Source: Pagrus major (lineage: Eukaryota; Chordata; Actinopteri; Spariformes; Sparidae). Taken from it: a stretch of DNA of 64,000 nt. A program made the position numbers and the translations under genes. Under the pieces are notes generated by a model that saw only the letters and a list, made by a program, of their open reading frames with translations, was not told the DNA's origin and did not search any database. Numbering within the stretch: position 1 is the first letter of the stretch; every line of letters starts with the position of its first letter. The stretch is from positions 19,073,113-19,137,112 of the forward strand of contig NC_133223.1 in the NCBI RefSeq assembly GCF_040436345.1, written 5' to 3'. Below, one piece after another: positions 1 through 22,998 of this stretch.

Positions 1-1388
1 ACATAGAAAGAAATGTTAGCACATGTTAGTCTGTGTGTCCAAAATGTTAGCCACACTTTACAATTGAATGCCATTTACTACAACAACTCCAGAGACTGTG
101 GCCTTAAAAATCCCTAGAGAGATTAGCTCACTTGTTTTGACATGGTCTAACCAATGTCAGCCTCAGAGTACTTTTACTGGATTGAATAACAGCTGTTGTT
201 TTCCACACACTCACAAGCCACCTTAAAGGGGCAACATGTCAGATATGACCAGAAGTTTAAAACATTTTAAAAAATACGTTCTTCCCAAGACTTAGACGAA
301 AAGATCTTTATCAGTCTAGTGTCTGTTTGGTGAACATTAGGCTAGCTGCTGGTTAGCTTAGCTTAGCATAAAGACTGGATATAGAGGGAAATAGCTAGCT
401 TGGCTTTGTCCAAAGGTAACAAAACACAACTACTGTTCAGAAGCAACAACACAAGATCTAAGCTAAGCTATAAGCTAACAAGTTGCCTTCTATAGCAATA
501 TATTTACCATACAGACATGAAAATGGACGCATGTCCCAAAATGTTGAAAATCGATTCTTTTTAGCCTTTAAAAAAGCATTTTGTGAGACATGGCCAGAAT
601 TTGTATTTCAAACACTCAAAGAAATAACTGCCACTATTAACAGATAATGAAGAAACAAGAATATTAACGTTATGTCAAAGACGTCTATGTACTGTGTTAC
701 AGAGATCTATACTGAAGTTAGCATGCTAACAGGCTAGCCCCGGCCCGTCCAGTCTCATAATACCACTTTGTACATCATGAAGACGAGCATTACTGCCTCC
801 TTGACTCATAATAAAACACACTTCATTCAAACTTGACTTAAACAACCAAAAAAAACCTTACCTAAACAGTCTTGGTTTGCCTTTCTCCAGTCCAGTCAGC
901 TCCACGGGTAACTGAGCTAGTAAGCTAAGGGTTGCTAGCTGCAGCCAAAGATAGCTAACAGAGCGCAGCAGATGTCTTCTACCCTGGTGATGTGCTGCCC
1001 CGTTTGTTTTTGAAACAGTGGCGTTGAATTCTGGCCAATTTTTTTTTGTCAAAATTGTGAAATTACTCCTTCAAACCACCTCATCTTCTTTTCAATTTCA
1101 CTTTTTCATCTTTCCTTCATCTAACTCCTGCTCCATTTTCTCTGGCTTAGTCATCAAGTACACTGTTCATCCAGCCAAGCTGTTTCCAATGTTCCACGCT
1201 GCCCCTGCACACACTGCAGCCATAAAGTTTTCTACTGCCACAAAGGGAAAAAAAATTGAAAACAGCCTTTTGGCTTCAGCGCTGTGTCAGACAGGAGGAA
1301 ATGTATTAGAAATAGTGTGTATTAATGAGATAAAGACGTATGGTTTTGATTAATTCTAACACTGCAAAGCCGTGTGTCTCGTTCAAAG
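1..1388 (+). repeat. Intron of ifih1 filled with dispersed repeats
   Basis: No exon of ifih1 is recognisable here; the preceding exon, which should carry the LGLTASPG-type helicase motif, is not present. About 222-1060 consists of repeat modules that recur elsewhere: a TTAAAGGGGC start at 223, a GGTTAGCTTAGCTTAGCA module near 350, and a CTGAAGTTAGCATGCTAAC module near 712. All three recur in the next large ifih1 intron (about 2205-3340), and parts recur at 18298-18657. The open frame at 1018-1353 has no splice signals or family similarity. Confidence 0.6.
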
Positions 1389-4300
1389 ATCTGTGCAAAC
1401 TTGGATGCTTCCAATATCATGACGAGGAGCCTTGGGGAGTTCAAGAAGGAGCAAAGGAAAAAAGTTTTAAAGGTCGAAGACAGAAAAGAGGTACGTGTGT
1501 TGAACAGGAGTTTCATAATTGCTTTTTTCATACAATTTCTCTCCAAGCAATGGCTTAAAGAGTGTTTGTGTAACCAAATGAGCTTTTCAGGATCCCTTTG
1601 GTGATGTAATCAAGAAAATCATGATTGCCATTCATGCCCATGCCGAGCTGAGCCCCACCTGTGACCTTGGCTCCCAGAATTACGAACAGTGGGTCGTTCA
1701 AAAAGAGCGAAACGGTGAGCAAAACTTTTTTCTCGCTCATCTTCAGGCGATGCTACCTGCTTGGTCCAGCTTCTGTTTTTGAGAACAAACATACCTGGCT
1801 CGTAGGGAACTAAAACCTTGTTTCAATCCATCATAGCCGCCACAGAGGAGGATCAGAAAGTGCGGGTTTGCGCAGAGCACCTTCGACAGTACAACGAGGG
1901 CCTGAATCTCAGCAACACCATTCGCATGTGTGACTCCTTCAGCTTCCTGAACAAATTTTACGAGGAGGAGATGAAGAAAAAAACAACACCAGACGATGAG
2001 GAGAAAATACAAATCACAGACACAGAGAGATTCCTCTTCAATTTGTTTAAAGGTATTTCCTTGACCTGTTGTATTACCAGTAAAATGTTCTCGACTTCAC
2101 TGTGTCGTCAGTGCTGTTAAATGTAGTGTAGCATTTTAATACGATAGTCAAGTTATTTGCTTTCTTGCCAAGAAAAACATCTGCATCAATCTAATAACTG
2201 TTTGGTAAGCGTCAGTCTAGCTGCTGGTTAGCGTAGCTTAGCATCAAGGCTGGAAACAGTGGGAAACAGCTAGACAGGCTTTGTCCAAAGGTAACAAAAC
2301 ACTTTTTGGAAGCAACAAACAAGATACAGATGTCAATTATAAGTTCTGGTAGATTACAGCCAGTCTTTTTTAAGCTAAGCTAACCGCATGCTTGCTAGAG
2401 CTAAAAATGTACCATACAGACGTGATGGTATCTAACTCTCAGGTAAAAAAAAATAAGTGTCCCACAATGTCAAATGATTCTTTTAACCTTTTAAAGTGGC
2501 AATCTGTAAGATATGGCCAGAATTTTAGTTTAAACATTTAAAACAAACACATCAGAATATCAAGAAACAACTGTGCCGATGATATGTTAAAGACATCTAT
2601 GCACTGTGTTGCAGAGATATCTCCTGAAGTTAGCATGCTAACTACCTTGCTCCGGCCCTTCTTGTCTTGTAATGCTACTTTGTACCTCAAGAGGCGATAG
2701 CCCATGTAGTTTCAGCTTGGAGTATGCAAGCAGGGAGCTTGTGACATCCTGTAGTCATAGTCGCCGTCAGAGCCGCTGTAAATAAACTCTGTATTGTCTT
2801 CTAACTGGCGTCCATCGGTCTTGGAGGCTGTTTTCAGTCAGTCTGCAGCTGAATTTGGAGCAGGAGAAAGGACAAAATTACTACTTCTGAGAAGTCTGCA
2901 GAGTCTATATCCTTGCCAAAGCCAGCTACTAACCTGGCCAATGATAAACCAGTGCTCAGCAACTGAGAGGTCGGCATTGGGAAATGAAAGGCCGACTGAT
3001 CCAGTGGGTTTCTAGCTAAGGCATGCTAGGAACCAGCTGAGGAAAGCTTATGTCCAGCCAAGGCAGTAGCTGATCCAGTGGGTTGCTAGGGTAGACACGA
3101 GCTGGCGTCTCATTTACCACCATCAGATCCTCATTTACCAGCACGGGCTTATCATTGGCCAAATCAGTAGCTGGCTTCGTTGCCCCAGTGACTCCCCAAT
3201 GATCCGAGGACCCAGTCCAGGAAAACTCCAGTCAGCTAATAGGGCCACTTGGCTGAACAGTTAACTGAGCTGATGTGCGAATGGCAGCTTCAGCCAAAGA
3301 TAGCTACAGCAAAGATTATAGTGAGCAGCAGTAAAGCTGCCCGCAATCGTTTTGGAGCTACCGTTGACAGCTGGCCACATCTTACATGTTACAGAAAGAA
3401 TTCACCTCAGTGCTTTGAAATCTACCGTATGTCTTGCAGAAAACAAGGAAGAGCTGCAGGAGCTCGCAAAGAATCCAGACTATGAAAATGACAGCCTGTC
3501 AAAATTAAGATCTAATATTCTGCAAGAGTTCAGCACCAGGGAGTCGGCAAGAGGTATCATTTTCACCAAAACACGTCGCAGTGCCATCGCTCTAAGTCAG
3601 TGGATCCAGGAAAACTCCAAGTTTGCTGACATTGGAGTGAAAGCCTCTCATGTCATCGGAGGAGGAGACCAGAGCGTTGTCAAACCAATGACCTCTGTGA
3701 GTGTACACGTACATGTACGAGCATCCTCCGCACTTGAAATCCAATCAACACTTTCTCCTTCTCAATACAAATTTGTGTTGATCAGGCAGAGCAACGGGAC
3801 GTGTTGACTAAATTCCACAATGGTGAAATCAACTTGCTGATCGCCACCACAGTGGCAGAGGAAGGTTTGGACATACCAGCGTGCAATTTCGTGATCAGAT
3901 ATGGCCTTGTGACCAATGAGATTGCTATGATTCAGGTCAGTGAGTAATGTCTTGTGGCTTGTGTTGATGATGATCACTTCTATGTTTTGTAATTAAGACA
4001 CCATTATTAGTGGTTGCTTATCATTGGCTCTACCTTTTGCAGGCAAAAGGCAGAGGAAGGGCTGAGGACAGCAGTTACTCTCTGGTCGAGGTGAAGAACT
4101 CTGGGGTGGCCGAAAAGGAGGTTGTCAATGAGTACCGCACGGACATGATGGACAAAGCCATCGAGAAAATCAGAGCCTTAAAGCAAGAGGAGTATGACAA
4201 ACGGGTATGTCCTCTCAAAACCTTTTTGTCGTTGGGTAAACTGAAACCCACATTGCTGTATGACTGTTCTCTGTGATGTTGTTTACCTTTCATCAGATCA

Positions 4301-6845
4301 TGGAGTATCAGATGCAGGCTATAATGGAGAATAGGGTGCTCGTAAAAAAGAAGAAGCAGAAAGGCATGAAAAATGAGGACCCGTCCAATGTGAAGTTCAG
4401 CTGCAGAGGCTGCAACGAACCTGCCTGCAGCGGTGAAGACATCGAGATCATCGAGGACATGCACAGGGTCAATCTTACACCAAAGTTTGGGTACGAAGTT
4501 TGTTTAGCAATGAGTAAACTGTGCTACAGTCAAGCAATATTACACGAAAATAAAAGATACAATCAAAATATATTCATATTGTGGTGCAATGTGCAACAAC
4601 AAAAACAAAAAACTTCTTGATATCTCCATTTCCCAAGAAATACATTGGCCCTGACTAATAACTGGAAACATTTCAGTAGACTCCCATCCAATGAAACCTA
4701 GTGTACTACTCCTCGAAGTTGACTGACCCTTTCATACTCAAAAATGAATAGAGGGCAGTATATCACCAGAGTAACCGCTAACCAGAGCCAAATGCAGCTG
4801 CCGTTAGCTCAGTTAGCAGTGCGGCTAGCAGTCTGTGCTAGAAGCTCAAGTGTTGGTGTTCACAATGCTAGCAAAGGAGCTTTACATCAGGATGGGCCAG
4901 GGCTAGCTGGTTAGCATGCTAAACATGCTTTGCAATATAACGAAGGGTGTAGATGTCATAGTGTTAAAAACATTATTCCTTTATTCCTCTCAGTTTTAAA
5001 TGTTTTCAGTTAAAATTCCTTCCTTTAAGCTAGTAGCACCGAGGCACGCACCTTTATTAACGGGGACGTCTAGCAGCAATCTAACAGCACTTTAGATGTT
5101 ATTCATTGTTCTATAACTGTAATTATGCTCTGGTGATGAGTTATTGCAGATCTGCCCAAAATCAAATCAAATACTGACAATGTTTGTATTTTCTTACAGT
5201 GAACTTTTCATTCAGAGAGAAAACACCACCCTTCAAGAGCGACATCTGGATTATGAGACCAATGGCTACATAGCATGCAAAAAGTGCGGGGAGGTAAATG
5301 CATTTCAGGATTTTCAATCTTCTTTGTTTTTTTACAGGTGATTTTGTTTAGATCATGGGTTTTCCCAAAGTCTTACACCGTGGGCCTCCCCTCGGACAAA
5401 GGGTGAAACAAGGTGCTATCCTTGGTTTACTTGCTGAGATTTGCTCAATTCCTGGATGCCTACGGGATCATGGTGATGTTGACACAGCAACTGAGCCAAA
5501 ATAGCCTAACACTGCTGTTTGGCATAACTCCAGACTTCCCTTGAATCATAAAAAAAGGGGCTTTCCAAAGGCATTTATTAGGTTCTGACTCTGAGAAAGT
5601 GGGAAAAAACATCTGTTTAACCAGATCACACACAATTTGGCCGTTTTTTGGTAACTAATGTAGAAGGTAATGTCATATTTGCAGCAGCTGAAACGGTGGG
5701 AGACCTTCCTCCCACTTTGAAAATTTGGAAAGCATGTTTTAAAATCAGTGTAAAAGAAATAGTCCGATATTTTAGAAAAATACGCTTATTTACTTTTATG
5801 CAAAGAGTTGCCAAGAAGCTGCATCAGCATGGCATCATTCAGAGGGACTATTTTTTAAACAGAATACAAGGGAAATGGGAAGTGAGTCAAGACCAGTCAT
5901 CAACAGTAAAATATTCAAAATGAGAAAGAAAATGAGTCAGAGAATCATACGAGATACAACTTCTTTATGCCATTACTCTAACGTATTATTTTGTAGCCAT
6001 TTTCCTCCAAAATTCAGCTGAGGCATAAGTGGCATAAATGTGAGCATTAATTTGAGTCGTCATTGAACAGGCCAATTGTTTACCAGTGTTGATTTCATTA
6101 AATGACAAAAAAATGTTTTGAAAAAGCTTCCAATTATGCTCCATCCATTTTCACTTTCATTGTTACTATCTAGTCAAAGTGTTGTTTCTAAGATGACAGC
6201 ATGTGTTGCAGTGTTTCCCCACACTTAATGTTACCTGGGCGGTCTGCCCAGGTTTATTAGGTATATTTGGCGATATTTTATTTTTGCCATTCTGTGGGAA
6301 ACATTGTGCTGTGATATCTCAAATCAACAAAATCAACATAAATCAACATTTCTGTAGTTTTTTTCAAATGAAACTAACACAACAATGGTCAGCGAAGGCC
6401 TGTTCAATGAACACACAAATGAATGCTTACTAAGCAGCTGCAGTGGCAGTGGCAAACCACGCTGGCTCAGCCTGGCTGGAAGAAAACGCTTAGGTCGGAC
6501 ACATGAAGCACTTTATCATATGCTGACGCCTTTCTTCTCAAGACTGAGACTAAATCTAAAAGGGCTGCCACTGTTGCTCACTTGATGTATAAATCTTCAC
6601 GTACCACAGTATCATCCCTGTTATGTTTTGACATCTGATTTCCATTGCAGAGATGGGGTTCAATGATGCTGTACCGCGGCCTCGAGTGTCCCTGCCTCCA
6701 CGTGAAGAACTTCGTGGTGACCTTAAAGGGGAAGAAGATAAACAAATGCACCAAGTGGAGCGAGCTCACCGTCAGGTTCTCTGCCTTTGACTACGCCGAC
6801 CACGCGAGCCAAGTGGCACAGAGCTCGGATGATGAAGACGAATAA
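1389..6845 (+). CDS. ifih1: MDA5 RNA sensor (ifih1), 3' nine coding exons; 5' part outside the window
   Basis: Cytoplasmic RIG-I-like helicase that binds long double-stranded RNA and signals through MAVS to induce interferon. Coding exons: 1389-1490, 1591-1714, 1837-2052, 3440-3696, 3786-3935, 4043-4204, 4297-4490, 5200-5293, 6651-6845. All have AG/GT borders and matching phases. The first three cover the end of helicase lobe 1 and the helical insert ([22 protein letters not shown]). Exon 3440-3696 has the lobe-2 start ([13 protein letters not shown]), 3786-3935 motif V ([11 protein letters not shown]) and 4043-4204 motif VI (QAKGRGRA). The last three exons encode the C-terminal RNA-binding domain with zinc-ligand cysteine pairs (CRGC and CKKC) and end in an acidic tail (SSDDEDE). 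The acidic linker after the helical insert is much shorter than in human. The CARDs and helicase motifs I-III lie upstream of the window. Identity rests on near collinearity with human MDA5; RIG-I and LGP2 fit less well. Confidence 0.95.
2205..3340 (+). repeat. Second copy of the repeat block, in the next ifih1 intron
   Basis: This intron block repeats the order of modules seen at about 330-1000: the GGTTAGC..GCTTAGCAT module (2226), the TAAAGTGGCAATCTGTAAGA start (2493), the GTTGCAGAGATAT..GTTAGCATGCTAAC module (2610-2642), and an AACTGAGCTG..GCCAAAGATAGCTA end (3262-3305). The right half is expanded by extra sequence at about 2790-3250. I see no coding evidence. Confidence 0.55.
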
Positions 6846-7135
6846 CCCGTCACAACAACGCAGGCCCACTAGTAATTATACACACATTGACTTCTGTTCT
6901 GATCTCAACTGTGGGTCTTGCACAGGATGGATTACTGCGCCCATCATACTGGTGAATGCAATGCTTCCTTTGTCATGTGATAACTGGAGTCACTAATGGT
7001 GGATTTAAGTGTGTGCTGCAGGCATGTTTGTTTGGTGCCACATTGTTTTTATTTCTTTTATTTCTTCACAAATATGTACATGTTGCCAAATCATGAATTT
7101 GCCCTGGGGTTGTTGGACAAATGTTCAAAAAGATT

Positions 7136-7141
7136 AATAAA
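7136..7141 (+). terminator. ifih1: Poly(A) signal of ifih1
   Basis: AATAAA lies 291 bases downstream of the ifih1 stop codon (6843-6845), in an A/T-rich stretch. The last exon therefore probably runs from 6651 to about 7160. No other good signal occurs between the stop codon and this site. Confidence 0.75.
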
Positions 7142-7596
7142 AATAATTGAAAACAAAAAAAGATTTTAGTCTCAAACCCCTGTGGTCTCATGAGATGGGA
7201 GCCACTGAGTGTGTGAAAGCCCCTCAGCGCCCACCTGTCAACACACATGCAGACAAACAAGTGCTGGTGGTTTTCCATTCAATCCAACTGGTAATGAGTC
7301 ACAACTGCTCAGCCAGTCAGAGCTGCTATTTTTAGAGCTATTTTTTTAAGAACTGCTTCCTTATATGGATAAATACCTTTGTGGTGTTATTGATTGGGAC
7401 ATGTGCAAACATGCAAGCTGTATGGATCCTTAAGCCATTAAAGTATGCTCATTATTTGGCTATCGTTCCTGCATTTGAGTAAAGAAACACCTTTATTATG
7501 GTCAGCGGTGGATGTATGCAGATCCTTTACTAAAATGAAAGTACACAATGTGCTGTAAAATGTTATGTCACTGTTTTGTATTATGTTACTGCTTCA

Positions 7597-7840
7597 TTAA
7601 AGGGGCTCAATGTAGCGTTTTATAGCACTTTAGATGTATTAATCACTATTTTATTGGTCATATGTGAGCAGATTGTAATGTGACGTGAAAAAAGAGACCT
7701 TCCTCATCTCTCTCGGTTGCCTAAACAAGCCTGTGGACGATTTGTTAAAGTTGTTTAATGCTGCTGGACTGTGGATTTCTTTGTGAAGGAGTCAGCTAAC
7801 ACAAACTAACTACACAAAAGTTCCATAGAGCCCCTTTAAT
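7597..7840. mobile_element. Short TTAA-flanked inverted-repeat element
   Basis: It begins TTAAAGGGGCTCAATGTAG and ends with CCATAGAGCCCCTTTAA, a terminal inverted repeat with TTAA at both edges. It is about 244 bases long with no coding capacity. A single right-end copy (CACAGAGCCCCTTTAA) occurs again at about 8777-8792. Confidence 0.6.
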
Positions 7841-8169
7841 GCATTAAAAGGTACAAAATGCTGTATATGAACTATTGTTTAGTTGTTTAGGTTTCTGAAT
7901 TTCAGGCTGAAAGGAATAGCTAGACATATCCAGATGTAGGCATATTCACTTTCCTGTCGTGAATTAGATGAGAGGATTGATACCACTCCAGTTTTCTTAC
8001 CATAAATATGAAGCTGTGGCCAGCAGCCCGTTAGCTTAGCATAGCACGGAGACTGGAAACTGTGGGAAACAGCCAGCTTGGCTCTATTGAAGCTAACAAA
8101 ATTAATTAATGAATTGCAACTTGTGAACTGTAATGTTGTTCTTCTTTTCTGTACATGTGACATCTATTG

Positions 8170-8406
8170 CATGTATGTCCATCCTGGGAGAGGGATCCCT
8201 CCTCTGTGCCTCCTCCTGTGGCTTCTTCCATCTTCTCTTTTCTCCCCGTTACAAAGACGTTTTTTTTCCTCAACATGGCAAGTTTTTCCTCACTCGAATC
8301 AAGGGTCTAAGGACAGAGGATGTCGTCCACTGCACAGATTGTAAAGCCCACTGAGGCAATGTGATTGTGATTTTGGGCTATACAAATAAAACTGATTTGA
8401 TTTGAA
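8170..8406 (+). mobile_element. 3' tail of a truncated retroposon
   Basis: The segment ends in GGGCTATACAAATAAAACTG followed by a short TTGAT-type repeat. This tail form is common for truncated fish LINE or LINE-mobilised copies. The open frames here (8078-8354) lack similarity to a known protein and are interpreted as repeat sequence. Family assignment is from memory of such tails. Confidence 0.5.
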
Positions 8407-9618
8407 TGACTTCATCTTCATGTGTAGAGGGACCGTGTACGTTATTAAACATAAATGTTGCCATTTGATGCATTGTACCAGAGTTAGCTAATTCACATCT
8501 GAGGTCTTTTGGCAGGTCATAATTAAAACTTCATGTAGTTGTAGATCATCACTGAAAAAAAAAACCTATAGCAAACAGCGCAGTAACAGATCAGTACATC
8601 ACAAGCACAAAATATACACACACAAAAATGTGCTATTCAAGTTAAACGTAGTGATATAATTACATTTTAAATGTAAAGTCTACCTATGAGCCCCTTACAT
8701 GTAACCGTTGTGCTCTGACACAACAGTAGCGCGCTACATAAACTGATGGCTGACTACCAGGACAACACAGAAGCTCCACAGAGCCCCTTTAATGGTAATG
8801 TTGCATTTTACTGCTTTAGATTTAAAGCTCATTTTAGCTACTTTTATATACTGTCAGGTAGTTTAAATTACAGCAGTGAATCATGAATCATGAGAGTCAA
8901 CTTTTCATGAGTTCAGAAGTTTTCAGCTTTGTGACGATGCATTTTCCAGCTAGTCCAGGAGGGTTTTTAAATAGTTATAGCAATGCTTTACATATGGATT
9001 ACTTTTATGTACTACTTGTATTCAATTGCGTTAACTTAACTTAAGCGGACTAAGTTATTTAATGTATTCACATCGACTCATCCTGATGAAAATACTTTTA
9101 AATCATCTACTTAACGTAGAAGTTATGAAATTGAATTACATGGAAATCCTACATGTAACTGAAATACATAGCTTGTTTGAGTGCATAAAGGAACTTAATC
9201 CTTCAGCTTACCAGGGAAATTCAAAATGACCTCAAGTGAAAGTACATGGACAGAAAGCGTGTGAACATTAGTAATCTGAAAAGTAACTAAATCTGTCAGA
9301 CACATGTAGTGGAGTAAACAGAGTAATGCTTCTCTCTGTAGAAGTCAAACCAAACAAACAAGTAAAGTGCATGAAGCCTACTTCACAGCCTACAGTACTT
9401 GAGTAATTGTACTTCGTTACATCCACCACTGGTTCTGGATGAAGTGGAAAATATGAAAAGAGAGGCACATGTTGGATTGGACTGGGAGGTCTTCCTGCTT
9501 TGCCACTGAGTCGATGACTAGTTGCGCCTCTCGGTGAAAAAGCCACTTCCTAAGTAGCAGCAGTAAGTCGTGCGCTCCTGGAAACTTGTGCAGCAGGCTG
9601 CTGACTTCAGGAGGCATC

Positions 9619-9642
9619 TCTGTCTGTCTGTCTGTCTGTCTG
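9619..9642 (+). repeat. (CTGT)n microsatellite in the peptidase 5' leader
   Basis: About six tandem CTGT/TGTC units lie about 230 bases upstream of the peptidase start codon, in the probable 5'UTR or proximal promoter. No TATA box was found upstream of this gene. Confidence 0.7.
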
Positions 9643-9870
9643 CTGCCGGACTTGCTCTCAGGAATGCAGCGGGAAGTGTGAGGAGCTGCTTCTGCTCATG
9701 TCGGACGGAGCTTCAGTGTGAAGCCAGTGTTACGGGTTTTATTGAGGAGAGAATGCTGACCAGGCTGCTTTTCCAAGAAGTCACTTTACACTTCACATCA
9801 ACGACCTGCGAGGATTGTTAAAGACTGAGAGCTGCACGGCGACCTCTTCTTCTGCTTCTTCGTCTTCATC

Positions 9871-19523
<9,653 letters not shown>

Positions 19524-19890
19524 ATGTGAAGAATGTGACAGCATTTATAGGGAACATTGCCATATTTGTTGTTGTTTTTTTTTAATATTTGTATATTTTA
19601 TCTCACTGATGATCTGAAGTGTCAGGTTTAAAACTGTACATTTGTTTTTATGTGCAATGGATGTTTGATTGCTCGTACAAATGAGCATTTGTATTTTTAT
19701 GTGTAATTATGGAACATTTGTCAAAATATGTGACATTTAAAACTTACGAAAAGCCATTGCATGCATTTATGGTTGAAAGCCTTTTTTATATGTGAATATG
19801 ATAACATACAATAGCTGAATTGCACTGCACTGAATTTGTTGTGGAGTGTTGATTATGATTTGTGTTGCAGTCATGTTCCGATGAAAGTGG

Positions 19891-19896
19891 AATAAA
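19891..19896 (+). terminator. dpp4: Poly(A) signal of the peptidase gene
   Basis: AATAAA lies 368 bases after the TAG stop (19521-19523). The terminal exon probably runs from 19422 to about 19912. Confidence 0.75.
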
Positions 19897-20119
19897 CATT
19901 GTTTAAAATATAGCAGTTTCCTTATTTATGATATATATCACATATTTTGTCCAAAAGCTTTTTGCACATAATTGTACAGTATCAGAAGAGATTACAGTTG
20001 AAAAAAATAAATAAATTATGCATATTTTGTCTCGCTCGATAAACATCCAACATGTTTTATTATTTTCATTTCAAGTCACATAACATTATAAACTCACCTC
20101 ATCACTAGTAGAGAGAATA

Positions 20120-21108
20120 CTGGGTTACGCTTTATAATAACCATCATTCATAACTGGTCAATTTATATTTAAAGCAACATTATGTAACTTTTTAACATTA
20201 AAATAACAGCTTCAAAATCATGTTGATGGTACAGTGTCTTGTAACAGGGTGAATGGTGTCTCTGTCTATCACTTGTTTCTGCACTATGTAACTTCAGTGA
20301 GAGGGCAGGATCACAGTGTTACATACATGTTTACTTCAACATACAAGTTTTGAACACAACATTGTTATGACGTGATGAGTTTTGTGTGTAGTCAGCACTT
20401 ACATTACATCTGACAAATTACACACATGGGATTTGTATTTACGACAGTGGTGTCGCACTCAGAATCTGTGGAGGCACCAATTTCTACATAATGTTGCTTT
20501 AATTAACTTTTGTTTATGGTTAAGCTTACTGTTAAGGAGCAATGAAATGGGGCATTGGGGTGTGACTGTTTTACATAACATAGTTTTTTTCTCTTTCATA
20601 CATCTTAGAGTGCATTTATATATTTATAATACATCTATCTATATTGTCAAACTGTTAAAGGATATTAAAAATACATTTAGTCGTGCTTTCGTCTCCATGA
20701 TTTTATATTTAAAACTTTCCCGATTTGATGAATATATTCTGCATCTTACCATGACCAATTTCATTATTATTTTTACTTTGATTTTCATTTGATTTGATTG
20801 TTCTGTACCCACTTGTGAATGAGTTCTTGATCTCAATGTGACTTCCTGATTAAATAAAAAGTATTTTAAAAAAGTATGAATGCTTCATAAACCATTTATT
20901 AAGCAATTGTAAAAGTTTATAAAAATCTCCAACTTTATAATGACCATCCAAATAATGTTTAAAGATGAACTACACAGTATTTATTAACCATTTATAAAGT
21001 ATTATATGTGAACAATATCGCAATAAAAGATTGAATAATGATTGAATTTATGAGTTAATCTATAATTTACCTTTTTTTTTAATGATGGTTATTATAAAGT
21101 GTTACCAG
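20120..21108. mobile_element. Inverted-repeat element with a second element nested in it
   Basis: The left end (CTGGGTTACGCTTTATAATA, continuing into ACCATCATT) is the imperfect inverse of the right end (AATGATGGTTATTATAAAGT followed by GTTACCAG). The arms are about 28 bases and the element about 990. A 334-base TTAA-type element (20169-20502) is nested inside. The open frames at 20382-20836 are not similar to any family I recognise and are treated as non-coding. This fills most of the peptidase-proglucagon intergenic region. Confidence 0.65.
20169..20502. mobile_element. TTAA-type MITE, family C
   Basis: Starts TTAAAGCAACATTATGTAAC and ends with TACATAATGTTGCTTTAA. It is related at its termini to the element at 29499-29824. 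It has no coding capacity and lies inside the larger element at 20120-21108. Confidence 0.65.
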
Positions 21109-21364
21109 ATATTTCAAATGACTGACACATGGTCATTTGAACACATATGGGTGCCGGTATTTATTTGTCAGGTCAGAGTAGAGGTCATGTTTGATCGTGA
21201 CACCTAAAGTGGCAGCTTTTACCACTCAGGTAATGCTGTTATGTCTTTTTTCAACAAAGTCAAATACATTCAGCGGACTGAGACGGAAGCTGACTAATGG
21301 GTTGAGAGTAACAGAGGATACTGTGACGGGGGGAGTCACCTGAGAGAAAGCTCCTCAGCTCCAC

Positions 21365-21372
21365 TATATAAG
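21365..21372 (+). promoter_or_regulatory. gcg: TATA box of the proglucagon gene
   Basis: TATATAAG lies about 30 bases upstream of the expected transcription start near 21395. Exon 1 (about 21395-21479) is followed by a GTGAGA donor, as expected for a non-coding first exon. Strong TATA promoters are usual for glucagon genes. No islet-specific element could be assigned by eye. Confidence 0.75.
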
Positions 21373-21577
21373 ACGAGCACGGGGAGAGAGGACCATGAAA
21401 CAGCTTCAGAAGCCAAGAGAGAAGCAATCAACGCACTTTACAGTCCCTCCTCTCAGAAGCCCGACAGAAAGGAGCACAGGTGAGAATACTTGGACTCTCT
21501 TCCAGGATGTCCACATGAGATGCTGTATAGACGTATTCTCACTGTGTCTTTCTTTCTCTTTTTCAGAAGCTCAAACA

Positions 21578-22998
<1,421 letters not shown>

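Larger units (their letters stand above)
7504..9432. mobile_element. Nested DNA-transposon-like element between ifih1 and the peptidase gene
   Basis: The left end reads CAGCGGTGGATGTA and the right end reads TACATCCACCACTG, an imperfect terminal inverted repeat. The right part (9270-9432) has the AAAAGTAACT..GTAGTGGAGTA and AGTACTTGAGTAA motifs common in fish non-autonomous elements, probably of the hAT type. Other repeats are nested inside: a TTAAAGGGGCTC..GAGCCCCTTTAA element (7597-7840), a GTTAGCTTAGCATAG module (8030) and a retroposon tail (8170-8406). No transposase frame is seen. Classification is inferred from the end motifs. Confidence 0.5.

Noticed and set aside
1018-1353. 111-codon open frame upstream of the first ifih1 exon
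   Set aside because: It shows no similarity to MDA5, lacks splice borders in phase with exon 1389-1490, and overlaps repeat sequence.
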